DNA from: Paenibacillus dokdonensis
Lineage (GTDB): Bacteria; Bacillota; Bacilli; Paenibacillales; Paenibacillaceae
Reading direction: 5' to 3'
DNA: 64,000 nucleotides
NCBI RefSeq assembly: GCF_004916975.1
Contig: NZ_STGQ01000003.1
Span: 186,001 to 250,000 of the forward strand
Shown: piece by piece, positions 53,458-61,771 of the stretch
Layout: each line of letters opens with the position of its first letter
How positions within the stretch are numbered: the first letter of the stretch is position 1
Notes under the pieces: generated by a model
Told to the model about the DNA's origin: nothing
Seen by the model: the letters and a program-made list of their open reading frames with translations, nothing else
Databases searched by the model: none
Position numbers and translations under genes: made by a program

Positions 53458-55098
53458 TTATTTTGCCGCCAAATGAATCCAATCGGCCAAATCCTTGATC
53501 ACGCCCCCGGGAACATTCGCAGCAATCCGGTACTCATCTCCTGTCGAAGGCTGATCATAAAGGGCGTACATGTGATTCAGCCCAGGATAAGATTTATACT
53601 TTACATCCGTCCTTGTGTCAAGCGCCTGCTTCCATACCTTCAAGCTCGATAAAGGGACCTGCACATCATTTTCGCCTTGAAGAATCAGAAGGGGAACATG
53701 CTGGTTCCGCGCGATCATAGGACCGCTGTAGCGGCGGATATCGTACCACCAGTAAGCGCTTGGCAATGGAAATAAACCGGGTAAATGCTCCTTGGAATAT
53801 TCATCATCATGAAGCATATCGACAGCATTCTGCCAGGTATCCACCTTTGCCCGCTTGCGCTCCAGTTCGGCCCCTGTTTCATTATTGTCTACAGCCCGTT
53901 GCAGGATCCCCTTGTACTGCTGGAGCATCAGATCCTCTAACGAACCGGATGGAGCAGACAGCAGCATCGCCCCGGCGATGGCATCATGGTCCTCCTCCAG
54001 AATTTTCGGGACAAGCATGCCACCCTGACTATGCCCAAGCACATATATCCGGCTGGAATCGATCCGCTCATCCTGCTGCAAAAGCTTGATCGCAGACAAA
54101 CTGTCCTCAATCGTTTCTTCCTGAACCGTAAAATAAGGCGTTAACGAGCGGTTGGGATATTCATATGTCCGCTTGGAATATCGCAGAACAGCAATCCCCT
54201 CATTCGCGAGCCCAACTGCGATATCACGGAACATTTTGCCGCCTCCCGATGATTCATCTTCATCGCTCGGACCTGAACCGTGAACCAAAACAACGGCTGG
54301 AAATTTTCCAACAGATTGCCCTGGAATGGTCAGCGTACCCGGCAGCGGCAGGCTCTTCGTTCCGACCGTTACTTTTTTCTCTACATATTGTTCAGGCTGG
54401 TCGTAAGATGGAGAAGTATAGGTATCGGAAGTGTTCCGAAGCAGAGCAAGATCATCCAATCTGCCGCCTTTGTCAAAACGCAGCTCCATCCGGAAGCTTT
54501 GCCCACGCGGCGTTTGGTAGATCAGAATAGCATTTTTATGTACATCATTCTCCTGAAAATCAGCTTTGAGCAGTATCCAAGAGCCATAAGTTTCATCCAG
54601 ACTGTCTTTGTAATGTTCAAGCGTCTCATCCGGAAATAGATCCGCCAATGAAGAATTCATCATACTGCGTGCCTTGTCATAATCACCTAATTGCAAGAGC
54701 CTCATCCAATACATGCCGAGGGCGGTGAAATCCTCTCTGCCCGGCATCCATTGTCCTTCACGAAACTCCATTCGAACTCCCAAGGCGCTATTGAAGGATT
54801 GCAGCGGTACGCAGACCATATTTTCCGCATTCATGCCTGCCGGTTGAACGAGAACAAAATCCTTTTCATTTAAATCAGACAAGCTGCTGCCGAGGACAAT
54901 ATCCCATTTCCGGCTGCCTAGCCTCACTTTTAATGCCCTCTCCTCTTTGATCCATTGCACGCTTCCCCCAAGCGCCTCCGCAGCTGCACGCACTGGTATA
55001 ATCTCCGCATCTCCTGAGGCCCTTGTGCTTTTTTCAGGAACAAACAAGCCCATCATGATGATCACCAGAAATATAAGGATACAAAATCTCCCCTTCAA
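53458..55098 (-). CDS. secreted alpha/beta hydrolase with N-terminal stalk-like and DUF3887-like domains
   Basis: 546 residues. A signal peptide (about 1-28) is followed by a copper amine oxidase N-domain-like segment (IIPVRAAAEALGGSVQW near 33-49), a DUF3887-like domain (about 125-220) and an alpha/beta hydrolase domain with VLVHGSGPSDEDES (about 272-285), nucleophile GHSQGG (about 356-361), Asp in ENDVQVP (about 478-484) and a His near LNHMY (about 510-514). It looks like a secreted esterase or peptidase; the substrate is unknown. The frame has an upstream ATG (55116) that overlaps the GGAGGAGGA ribosome binding site, so TTG 55098 is chosen. Confidence 0.85.
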   Translation of the reverse strand: MKGRFCILIFLVIIMMGLFVPEKSTRASGDAEIIPVRAAAEALGGSVQWIKEERALKVRLGSRKWDIVLGSSLSDLNEKDFVLVQPAGMNAENMVCVPLQSFNSALGVRMEFREGQWMPGREDFTALGMYWMRLLQLGDYDKARSMMNSSLADLFPDETLEHYKDSLDETYGSWILLKADFQENDVHKNAILIYQTPRGQSFRMELRFDKGGRLDDLALLRNTSDTYTSPSYDQPEQYVEKKVTVGTKSLPLPGTLTIPGQSVGKFPAVVLVHGSGPSDEDESSGGGKMFRDIAVGLANEGIAVLRYSKRTYEYPNRSLTPYFTVQEETIEDSLSAIKLLQQDERIDSSRIYVLGHSQGGMLVPKILEEDHDAIAGAMLLSAPSGSLEDLMLQQYKGILQRAVDNNETGAELERKRAKVDTWQNAVDMLHDDEYSKEHLPGLFPLPSAYWWYDIRRYSGPMIARNQHVPLLILQGENDVQVPLSSLKVWKQALDTRTDVKYKSYPGLNHMYALYDQPSTGDEYRIAANVPGGVIKDLADWIHLAAK

Positions 55099-55162
55099 TA
55101 CTCCTCCTCCTTCCATATCAAGCTTGTCATATTAGATATTACCTTCTATTTATATGAAACAA

Positions 55163-55193
55163 AACAGCCCTCCTTCCGGAGAGCTGTCCATTG
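55163..55193 (-). terminator. terminator of the yuiB-like gene
   Basis: On the minus strand ACAGCTCTCC GGAA GGAGGGCTGTTTTG: stem with one G-T type mismatch and a short T run. Confidence 0.75.
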
Positions 55194-55200
55194 TTCTTTC

Positions 55201-55497
55201 CTAAAACATTTTAAATCCGCTCTGACGCAGCTTCTGAATGGACAATCCACTGAAAACAGCGCCCACAAGACCTGCTACGCCCGTCAAATAATCTACGACA
55301 CGGAAAGATTCCAAATGGCTGAGGAATGATACTTCGCCGCGGTCCCACAGCGAATATACCACAAGCGGCAAAATAATAACTACAAATAAATAAGAAGGAA
55401 ACCATGTCGTCTTCATAAGCATATTTAAGATGAAGCCTATACCGAACATCATCACAAAAAATAAAACCATCAGCACTAACACAGGAATAAACTGCAT
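55201..55497 (-). CDS. yuiB: YuiB family membrane protein
   Basis: 98 residues with three helices (about 3-28, 33-50 and 70-90); GIGFILNMLMKTTWFPS near 20-36 and a C-terminus ending KMF match the YuiB family. Function unknown. In B. subtilis yuiB lies beside yumB/yumC, and here it is near the NDH-2 and YumC genes, which supports the call. GAGGTG lies upstream of ATG 55497. Confidence 0.75.
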   Translation of the reverse strand: MQFIPVLVLMVLFFVMMFGIGFILNMLMKTTWFPSYLFVVIILPLVVYSLWDRGEVSFLSHLESFRVVDYLTGVAGLVGAVFSGLSIQKLRQSGFKMF

Positions 55498-55741
55498 CTT
55501 AACCTGTTCACCTCTTCTTCTCTCTGGCCAGTTCTTTTCCGTATGCGGCGGTAACCGTTCACATTTTCCGAAAATACAGGCAAATATATAAAATGAAATA
55601 AAGCTTGTTTCGCCATCATTATCATCTATCCTACTAATATAGGAAATGCTAGGCCTTTTCTTTAGTTCAATTTATGTAGTAAGTTTACTAGAAAATTTGT
55701 CACGAAGCAACGAACAATAAATGAATAGATTGTGACTTCAT

Positions 55742-55770
55742 TTGCTCTTTCACTTGCGGTTGGATACAAT
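55742..55770 (+). promoter_or_regulatory. promoter for hemQ
   Basis: TTGCTC (55742-55747), a 17-base spacer and TACAAT (55765-55770), 88 bases before the start codon. The rest of the 360-base yuiB/hemQ intergenic region is AT-rich with no other feature seen. Confidence 0.5.
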
Positions 55771-55857
55771 ATATAGAAGGTGTTTGAGATAGAATGTCAA
55801 AAGCACATAGCTTTAGATTATTCTATATAGCAACTAAATTTGGGAGTGATCGATAAA

Positions 55858-56607
55858 ATGAACGAAGCAGCATCCACTTTAGAAGGCTGGTACGCTCTTC
55901 ATGATTTTCGTTCCATCAACTGGACAGCCTGGAAATCTGCAGACGACGAAGAACGCGCAATGGCGCTTGATGAACTGCAGGAGTTTTTGAAAGAATGGTC
56001 CGAGGTTGAATCGGCCAATCAAGGCAGTACCGCTGTTTACACCATCGTGGGACAGAAAGCCGACTTTATCATCATGCATCTGCGTGAAACGCTGGAAGAA
56101 CTTAACGCGGTCGAAACCGCATTCAATAAAACCCTGTTTGCCCGCTTCACAACCAAATCTTACTCCTATGTAAGCGTGGTGGAGCTCAGCAACTATCTGG
56201 CGGGCTCGGGCGACGGCGACCCAATGGAAAACCCGCATGTCATTGCGCGTCTGAAACCGATTCTTCCAAAAACAAATTACATCTGCTTCTATCCGATGAA
56301 CAAAAAGCGTGACCAAAATGATAACTGGTACATGCTCGATATGGAAGAGCGCCGCAACATGATGCGCAGCCACGGGCTGATCGGCCGCTCCTATGCAGGC
56401 AAAGTGAAACAAATCATTACCGGCTCCGTTGGCTTCGACGACTGGGAATGGGGCGTTACGTTGTTCGCTGACGATGCGCTTCAGTTCAAGAAGCTTGTAT
56501 ACGAAATGCGTTTTGACGAAGTTAGTGCGCGTTTTGCCGAATTTGGAAGCTTCTTTGTAGGTACGCTGCTAAGCGCGGATTCCTTCGAAGAGATGCTGAA
56601 AGTTTAA
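55858..56607 (+). CDS. hemQ: coproheme decarboxylase HemQ (chlorite dismutase family)
   Basis: 249 residues with the dimeric alpha/beta-barrel pattern of Firmicutes HemQ. The Tyr expected to act in decarboxylation is in ICFYPMNKKR near 141-150, and the proximal heme His is in MRSHGLIGRSY near 167-177. It converts coproheme III to protoheme with hydrogen peroxide, the last step of the coproporphyrin-dependent route. GGGAG precedes ATG 55858; the upstream TTG frame extension is not used. A terminator follows. Confidence 0.95.
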   Translation: MNEAASTLEGWYALHDFRSINWTAWKSADDEERAMALDELQEFLKEWSEVESANQGSTAVYTIVGQKADFIIMHLRETLEELNAVETAFNKTLFARFTTKSYSYVSVVELSNYLAGSGDGDPMENPHVIARLKPILPKTNYICFYPMNKKRDQNDNWYMLDMEERRNMMRSHGLIGRSYAGKVKQIITGSVGFDDWEWGVTLFADDALQFKKLVYEMRFDEVSARFAEFGSFFVGTLLSADSFEEMLKV

Positions 56608-56617
56608 AAGAAAAAGA

Positions 56618-56656
56618 GAAAGGAGCTGTCCCAATATACTGGGCAGCTCCTTTTTT
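56618..56656. terminator. bidirectional terminator after hemQ
   Basis: AAAGGAGCTG.CCCA / TGGG.AGCTCCTTTTTT stem between convergent genes. Confidence 0.88.
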
Positions 56657-56678
56657 AGTCTTATCATGAACAGTCAGG

Positions 56679-56930
56679 TTATTCCTCTTCCTGCTCTTGG
56701 TTCTTCAGGGACTCGAGAAACTCCGCTGTTGCACGGTCGCGGTCGCGGCTCTTCTCCTTCAATCTTTCAATGGCGGGCAGAATCAAAATATCGATTTCCT
56801 TCTGCACCGCATAAACCAGATCGTAGCGGCTCTGGTCCTCCAGATACCCTCCAACTTCCATCAACGCATTATAACGGTCCAACTCATCCCTCGTCAAAAG
56901 TGAGCGTACCTGAACGCTGCAGTGGCGCAT
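56679..56930 (-). CDS. hypothetical 83-residue acidic/coiled-coil protein
   Basis: Soluble, charged protein of 83 residues, probably helical, with an acidic tail (NQEQEEE). Family not recognised. It starts one base after the stop of the NDH-2 gene on the same strand, which implies translational coupling and possibly a related role. No good ribosome binding site of its own; GGGGAAA lies about 12 bases upstream. The codon pattern is consistent with a real gene. Confidence 0.6.
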   Translation of the reverse strand: MRHCSVQVRSLLTRDELDRYNALMEVGGYLEDQSRYDLVYAVQKEIDILILPAIERLKEKSRDRDRATAEFLESLKNQEQEEE

Positions 56931-56931
56931 C

Positions 56932-58128
56932 TTACAGGAATTTCCCCTTTTTCAATACCAGCGGAATACCGCCAATAATGAAGAGATAGCGCATATCAAC
57001 AAGCTTTTTCATCTGCGCAGCCTTCCAGCCCTTGATATGCTTGTCGCCCACGACGGCAATGCCTTCGCCTTTACCCAGGGAAGCGACTGTGCCTTTATTG
57101 CTGTATACAAATTTTCTTGGCTGTTGGTTACGGATAGCAGCCACAATGTTATGTGCACAACATACGCCCTGCTGCATGGCAATTTGGGCGGTCGGAGGAT
57201 ACGGCCGGCCTTCCGGATTAAAGACGAGGGCATTATCGCCAATGATATAGATATGATCATGACCCGGTGCATGCAAATATTCATCCACCTTCACGCGTCC
57301 GCGTGCCGTTTCAAAGCCTGCAGCTTCAATCATGTGATTGCCGCGGATTCCTCCGGTCCACACCACTGTAGCAGCTTTGATTTCTTCACCAGTAGCGAGC
57401 AGAACACCATCAGGCGTGCATTCTTGGATCGCCACGCCAATTTTGAAGGTAACCCCTTTTCGCTCAAGCACTTCCATTGCATATTCAACAAGCTCGGGCG
57501 CAAAACCGGGAAGCGCAGACGGTGCCGCTTCTACATTGTAAATATTAACCAGGTTCGGATCCACATCATATTCTTTGCATAGCTCCGGAATACGTTCCGC
57601 AAGCTCTGCCACAAATTCAATACCGCTAAAGCCGGCTCCGCCAACGACAAAGTTCAGGCGTTCCTGCGGATGCCTCTCATTTTTATATAGAGCAAACTGG
57701 TATTCAATATGCTTGCGGATCAGACGGACCGAGTTGATGCTGCGGATCGTCATCGCATAGTCAGCCAAGCCTGGGATACCAAAGCTCTCGGATTCGCCTC
57801 CAAGGGAGATCACAAGGTAATCATAAGAAAGAGTGCCATCCTCCAGAATGACCTTTTTCTCATGAGGTCGGATTTCCTGAACGGAGGATTTAACCAGGTC
57901 AATTTTAAATTCATCAATCAGTTTCGAAATAGGAACACGTGTATTTTCAACGCTATCCGTGCCTGCGGCAGGCATATGCAAATGCGTCGTAATATAATGG
58001 TAATCATGACGATTTACTAAAGTGACATCTGCTTCATTATAATTCAATTCCTTTTGAAGTCGCTGTGCTGTCAGAATACCTGCGTATCCCGCGCCAAGGA
58101 TTACGATCTTGGGAATGTTGCTCATCAT
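56932..58128 (-). CDS. type II NADH dehydrogenase (NDH-2), YumB-like
   Basis: 398 residues with two dinucleotide-binding folds: VILGAGYAGILTAQRL near 9-24 for FAD and FVVGGAGFSGIEFVAEL near 160-176 for NADH, and the quinone-site-like AQIAMQQG near 328-335. It passes electrons from NADH to menaquinone without pumping protons. GGAAGGAG precedes two adjacent ATGs (58128 and 58125); either could be used. Two Rex-like sequences lie just upstream at 58170-58209. Confidence 0.93.
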   Translation of the reverse strand: MMSNIPKIVILGAGYAGILTAQRLQKELNYNEADVTLVNRHDYHYITTHLHMPAAGTDSVENTRVPISKLIDEFKIDLVKSSVQEIRPHEKKVILEDGTLSYDYLVISLGGESESFGIPGLADYAMTIRSINSVRLIRKHIEYQFALYKNERHPQERLNFVVGGAGFSGIEFVAELAERIPELCKEYDVDPNLVNIYNVEAAPSALPGFAPELVEYAMEVLERKGVTFKIGVAIQECTPDGVLLATGEEIKAATVVWTGGIRGNHMIEAAGFETARGRVKVDEYLHAPGHDHIYIIGDNALVFNPEGRPYPPTAQIAMQQGVCCAHNIVAAIRNQQPRKFVYSNKGTVASLGKGEGIAVVGDKHIKGWKAAQMKKLVDMRYLFIIGGIPLVLKKGKFL

Positions 58129-58169
58129 CTTGCTCCTTCCAAATCCTTCTTTATATATTTATATATTTT

Positions 58170-58209
58170 TTGTGATACATTACAAAACTTATTGTGAAAA
58201 TATACACTT
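58170..58209. promoter_or_regulatory. candidate Rex operators upstream of NDH-2
   Basis: TTGTGATACATTACAAAA (58170-58187) matches 14 of 18 positions of the Bacillus Rex site TTGTGAAATATTTCACAA. TTGTGAAAATATACACTT (58192-58209) matches 12. Rex represses ndh-type genes when NADH is low in B. subtilis. Binding here is inferred. Confidence 0.4.
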
Positions 58210-58518
58210 TTAAAATCAGGATACATCCCGATCCTAACAAGATATGAGATCGGATTCGCATCTATTCTGCCAGCTGTGGAAACTTTTATCAGCGGTCAAT
58301 TATAAATGTTAAATATTCAGGGCTTAAATGTCTGAAATTCGACAAAAAGATGGTAATGCACAATTGAAATGATAGCTACTTTCAGCCAAAAGATCAAGTC
58401 CTATTTGGACCTGGTTTCCGCGTCCAAAGCCGGATTTCACGGGCAAATTTTAACTGTTGCAGCCGTTTTTGCAGTCTCTTGTTTTCAAGACTTCCCTGAC
58501 ATGGAGCTTCCAGTTAAC

Positions 58519-58548
58519 TTTTCAGCTGGAGCCCGGATATATTATAAT
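58519..58548 (+). promoter_or_regulatory. promoter for the YumC-like gene
   Basis: TTTTCA (58519-58524), an 18-base spacer and a perfect TATAAT (58543-58548), 48 bases before the start codon. The rest of the 468-base divergent region holds the Rex-like sites and no ORF. Confidence 0.6.
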
Positions 58549-58596
58549 GAAAAAGGTTATCCATTCTGATTATCAAGCTGGAGGTGCTTATATACA

Positions 58597-59598
58597 ATGA
58601 CATCACACTCAAATGATGTTGAAATATCCGACCTGCTCATCATTGGGGGAGGTCCTACTGGCATGTTTGCTTCCTTTTACTGCGGCATGCGCCAGGCGTC
58701 TGCCACGCTGATCGAGAGCATGCCTCAGCTCGGCGGGCAGCTTACCGCTCTATACCCGGAGAAATACATTTATGATGTAGCGGGTTTTCCAAAAGTGACT
58801 GCCCAGGAGCTTGTGGACAATCTGTCCAAGCAGATGGAGCTATTCCATACTAATGTGCGCCTGGAAGAAAAGGTGACTTCTCTGACGAAGCAGGATGAGC
58901 GTCATTTCATCGTGACTACAGACAAGGGAGAATACCATTCCAGAGCAATTATTATTACAGCCGGTGTCGGCGCGTTTCAGCCCCGCCGCCTCGAAGTTGA
59001 AGGCGCAGAGAAATTCGAGAAATCGAACCTGCACTATTTTGTTAACGATTTGAACAAGTTTAAAGGCAGAAAGGTACTGATTACCGGCGGCGGCGACTCA
59101 GCCGTAGACTGGGCCCTCATGCTGGAGCCAATCGCCGAACAGGTAACCCTGGTTCACCGCCGCGATAAGTTCCGCGCCCATGAGCACAGTGTCGAAAACC
59201 TGATGAATTCCAAGGTTAACGTCGTTACACCAACGGAAATTACAGATCTGCATGGTGAGAATACGATTACGAAAGTAACGCTCTCCCATGTAAAGACCAA
59301 AGAAACACAGGACATTGAAGTCGATGATGTGATCGTCAACTTCGGCTTCGTTTCTTCCCTTGGTCCAATTGCCGAGTGGGGCATCGAGATCGAATCGAAT
59401 TCCATTCTCGTGGATTCCAGAATGGAAACCAATATTCCGGGTATTTTTGCCGCAGGCGATATTACCACCTATCCAGGCAAGCTTAAGCTGATTGCCGTAG
59501 GCTTCGGCGAAGCGCCAACCGCTGTGAACAATGCAAAGGTGTACATTGATCCGGAAGCAAAGCTGTCACCAGGACACAGCAGTAACATGAAGTTATAA
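58597..59598 (+). CDS. yumC: ferredoxin/flavodoxin-NADP+ reductase, thioredoxin reductase-like (YumC type)
   Basis: 333 residues: FAD motif LLIIGGGPTGMFASFYC near 13-29, NADPH motif LITGGGDSAVDWAL near 156-169 and the FAD-end motif GIFAAGDITTYPGKLKLIAVGFGEA near 280-304. It lacks the CxxC of true thioredoxin reductases, which identifies the YumC-type FNR. It provides reduced ferredoxin or flavodoxin. GGAGGTG lies 10 bases before ATG 58597. Confidence 0.93.
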   Translation: MTSHSNDVEISDLLIIGGGPTGMFASFYCGMRQASATLIESMPQLGGQLTALYPEKYIYDVAGFPKVTAQELVDNLSKQMELFHTNVRLEEKVTSLTKQDERHFIVTTDKGEYHSRAIIITAGVGAFQPRRLEVEGAEKFEKSNLHYFVNDLNKFKGRKVLITGGGDSAVDWALMLEPIAEQVTLVHRRDKFRAHEHSVENLMNSKVNVVTPTEITDLHGENTITKVTLSHVKTKETQDIEVDDVIVNFGFVSSLGPIAEWGIEIESNSILVDSRMETNIPGIFAAGDITTYPGKLKLIAVGFGEAPTAVNNAKVYIDPEAKLSPGHSSNMKL

Positions 59599-59620
59599 TG
59601 TATCCATAGATTGAACCACA

Positions 59621-59683
59621 AAAAAGGGTATCCTTGTTCAGGCTGCTGAAGCTTCGCAGTCTACAAAGGGTACCCTCATTTTT
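59621..59683. terminator. large bidirectional terminator between yumC and sda
   Basis: GGGTATCCTTGT ... ACAAAGGGTACCC long stem with an inner GAAGCTTC hairpin, and A and T runs on both sides. Confidence 0.82.
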
Positions 59684-59805
59684 TTAATGTCGGTTCTATG
59701 TATCTCGATAATAGATTCTACACCTCCATGACGCCTTCAGATGGGAAACCTAATCGCAACCTTCATAAGGAAATGATAACGATGGATGTGTAGCGGATTA
59801 TTTTC

Positions 59806-59949
59806 TTAGTGAACGACGCTCGGCTGGACAGCTTCAAGATTCCGTTTATGAATCTCAGCCAAAAGCAGGGTTATGAAATCCCGGTCCAGCATTAATTCAA
59901 CCGCTGCATGATAAGAATCCAGAAGCATTTCATCCGTCAAGATAGCCAT
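59806..59949 (-). CDS. sda: sporulation histidine kinase inhibitor Sda
   Basis: 47 residues: LTDEMLLDSYHAAVEL and LDRDFITLLLAEIHKR form the helical hairpin typical of Sda, which binds KinA-type kinases and blocks the sporulation phosphorelay during replication or damage. ATG 59949 has AAGGA upstream. A promoter at 59985-60013 and a cluster of DnaA-box-like sequences beyond it match the known DnaA control of sda in B. subtilis. Confidence 0.9.
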   Translation of the reverse strand: MAILTDEMLLDSYHAAVELMLDRDFITLLLAEIHKRNLEAVQPSVVH

Positions 59950-59984
59950 TCCTTTCACATCCTTCCCTTTTTTTCCTCAAAACT

Positions 59985-60013
59985 ATCATATCAAACATTC
60001 CCAAGCGGAACAA
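59985..60013 (-). promoter_or_regulatory. sigma-A type promoter for sda
   Basis: On the minus strand TTGTTC (60013-60008), a 17-base spacer and TATGAT (59990-59985), 36 bases before the start codon. Confidence 0.6.
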
Positions 60014-60022
60014 GCGTTCGCA

Positions 60023-60122
60023 ATATCCACAGGCAGTTGTGGAAATCCTGTGTATAATTTGTTAGCAAGTGTCGTAATAGCTATTAAAATGCAGTGGATG
60101 TTGGGGATAACAGTTATACACA
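60023..60122. promoter_or_regulatory. cluster of DnaA-box-like sequences upstream of sda
   Basis: Within 100 bases: ATATCCACA (60023-60031), TGTGGAAAT (60038-60046), TGTGTATAA (60049-60057), TGGGGATAA (60102-60110) and TTATACACA (60114-60122). Four of these differ at one position from TTATCCACA or its complement; TGTGGAAAT (60038-60046) differs at two. They lie directly upstream of the sda promoter. Confidence 0.6.
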
Positions 60123-60237
60123 GGAACGATTCAGCATTGGATAAACAAAAATATTTTTTCCTAACTCTTGTAAAAGTTAATGAATCTACCATTTATTACC
60201 CGGGTTATGGTTAACTAAACACCTTGATTTTTTAATT

Positions 60238-60900
60238 TTACTGGGGTCTAGTGTTGACTTCAAAAATCCATATTTTCCCACTGTAATCCAATCCGTAATC
60301 AAATCCGAGCTCGCCTATTCCAGGAAAGTGGTTCTCAAGAATCGAGGTGCATTTGCGCGTGATATGACGCATTTCAGTTCGCTTGGCTGCCGAAGAGATA
60401 TGAGGAAGCGATCGGCGAAGTCCTTCCCTGCAGCTAAGCAGATTTCCTCCTTTGCTAAGATTCGTTACGAAGAGGCCGCTTTTGGCAAGTCTGCCAACCA
60501 TCGCTCTGAATTCCCACTGCGCTCCGTTCTTCACATATTTCACGCGGTAATCAATCGGACGGCCTTGAATCCGTGCCAGATGAATTCCCTGTTGAATCAG
60601 ATATTTCCGTTTAACTTTAACCCGCAAAAGTGCGTTATACATATCCTGAAAGGATGCATAATGATTTATTTTAAAAGAATGGGTGATACTGTAACTTGAT
60701 CCGTAACGGGTCACTTTAATTACACCATATCCGCCGCCCCCAACAATCGGTTTGACGACCACAAATGCATAGGTTTCAAGCATCTCCTGAAGATTTGCTT
60801 TACTCAGTCCTCTTGTATGCGGTATATAAGGGGCCACTTCGGGATCTGTCAGCAGTGCTTCCGTTTTCAGCCACTTGCTTGCCAGCTGTCTTCCCCCCAC
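60238..60900 (-). CDS. YheC/YheD family protein (ATP-grasp, short form)
   Basis: 220 residues of the YheC/D ATP-grasp family found in spore-formers: FVVVKPIVGGGGYGVIKV near 46-63, an IQQGIHLARIQGRPIDYRV segment near 101-119 and the metal-ligand ending IFEVNTRP at the very C-terminus. It is shorter than the 350-450 residues common in this family and stops just after EVNTRPQ. A GTG start at 60900 is preceded by AAGGAGG. Members are spore coat-associated; the ligated substrate is unknown. Confidence 0.83.
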   Translation of the reverse strand: MGGRQLASKWLKTEALLTDPEVAPYIPHTRGLSKANLQEMLETYAFVVVKPIVGGGGYGVIKVTRYGSSYSITHSFKINHYASFQDMYNALLRVKVKRKYLIQQGIHLARIQGRPIDYRVKYVKNGAQWEFRAMVGRLAKSGLFVTNLSKGGNLLSCREGLRRSLPHISSAAKRTEMRHITRKCTSILENHFPGIGELGFDYGLDYSGKIWIFEVNTRPQ

Positions 60901-61106
60901 TGCTACCGCCTCCTTTCTTACTCATATGCTTTTAACATACTCGCAAGGTGAAGTTATCTCCTGTATGTTTGTACATAACCGGCGAATCGGCTGCGAAAAA
61001 CGGGTAAATGCGGAGTAAAATGGACAGAATGTTGACATAATAGTTCTATTGGCGTCTATGACTTTATCAGATATAATGGGATTTGAATGTTACAAAGGGA
61101 GGAAAC

Positions 61107-61325
61107 TTGACCGTGGCTGAATTTTTTAGAATATTGTATTGGATCGCTATTGTTGGCATGTCTATATCGCTGGCTGCCGTAACGATTGGAATTTTCGCCA
61201 TTGGATTTAAATTTATTAAAGATAAACGCAAGGGATTGGGTACCGGCTGCATCGTGTTTTCCCTGCTTGCAGCAGCTATGATCGTCTTTATGGTCAACCA
61301 TACCTTTATTGTTCCGGCTTCCTAA
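61107..61325 (+). CDS. small membrane protein of unknown function
   Basis: 72 residues with two TM helices (about 8-33 and 47-67) joined by a short basic loop (KFIKDKRKG). Family not recognised. AAGGGAGG sits four bases before TTG 61107 and ten before GTG 61113; either start is possible. A terminator follows. Confidence 0.6.
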   Translation: MTVAEFFRILYWIAIVGMSISLAAVTIGIFAIGFKFIKDKRKGLGTGCIVFSLLAAAMIVFMVNHTFIVPAS

Positions 61326-61340
61326 TGGCATATGGACAAA

Positions 61341-61388
61341 GCAAAAGGCTCACATCCGGCTTCATGCGAAGCGGTGTGAGCCTTTTTA
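61341..61388. terminator. bidirectional terminator between the small membrane protein and the A-type carrier gene
   Basis: AAAAGGCTCACA.CCGCTT-type stem / AAGCGG.TGTGAGCCTTTTT between convergent genes. Confidence 0.87.
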
Positions 61389-61411
61389 GTATGGCTAGTG
61401 TTCCGGAGTGA

Positions 61412-61771
61412 TCAGCACTCTTCGGGCGCCGGCTTACCAGCCTGAGCTGCTGTACGGAAAGAAGCTCCGCAGCCGCATGTTGCCGTAGCATTCGGATTAC
61501 TCATCGTAAATCCACCACTCATGCCAGCATCCTCAAAATCAATCTCAAGTCCGTTGATGAGGGGTAAGCTTTGCTTATCCACAACGACCTTAAGATCGTT
61601 TACATCCATATATACGTCGTTCTCCGATTCTTCATCGTCAAAACCCATGGCGTAGGAAAAACCGCTGCAGCCACCCTCCTGTACACCCAGACGAAGGAAC
61701 ATGTTCGGAATCTCCTGCTCAGTGAGCATTTCTTTAAGCTTATCGGAAGCGGAATCGCTAATGTTAATCAT
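61412..61771 (-). CDS. A-type iron-sulfur cluster carrier (IscA/ErpA/YutM-like)
   Basis: 119 residues with the three conserved cysteines in EGGCSGFSY (about 32-40) and TCGCGASF (about 98-105). These proteins carry Fe-S clusters to targets. The downstream end has an extra Pro/Glu/Cys tail. AAGGAGGG precedes ATG 61771. It sits near heme, menaquinone and NADH dehydrogenase genes, all users of iron or redox cofactors. Confidence 0.92.
   Translation of the reverse strand: MINISDSASDKLKEMLTEQEIPNMFLRLGVQEGGCSGFSYAMGFDDEESENDVYMDVNDLKVVVDKQSLPLINGLEIDFEDAGMSGGFTMSNPNATATCGCGASFRTAAQAGKPAPEEC

Noticed and set aside
58361..58569. Short ORF upstream of the YumC-like gene (starting at 58369)
   Set aside because: No ribosome binding site, overlaps the promoter with TATAAT, and the sequence is not protein-like.
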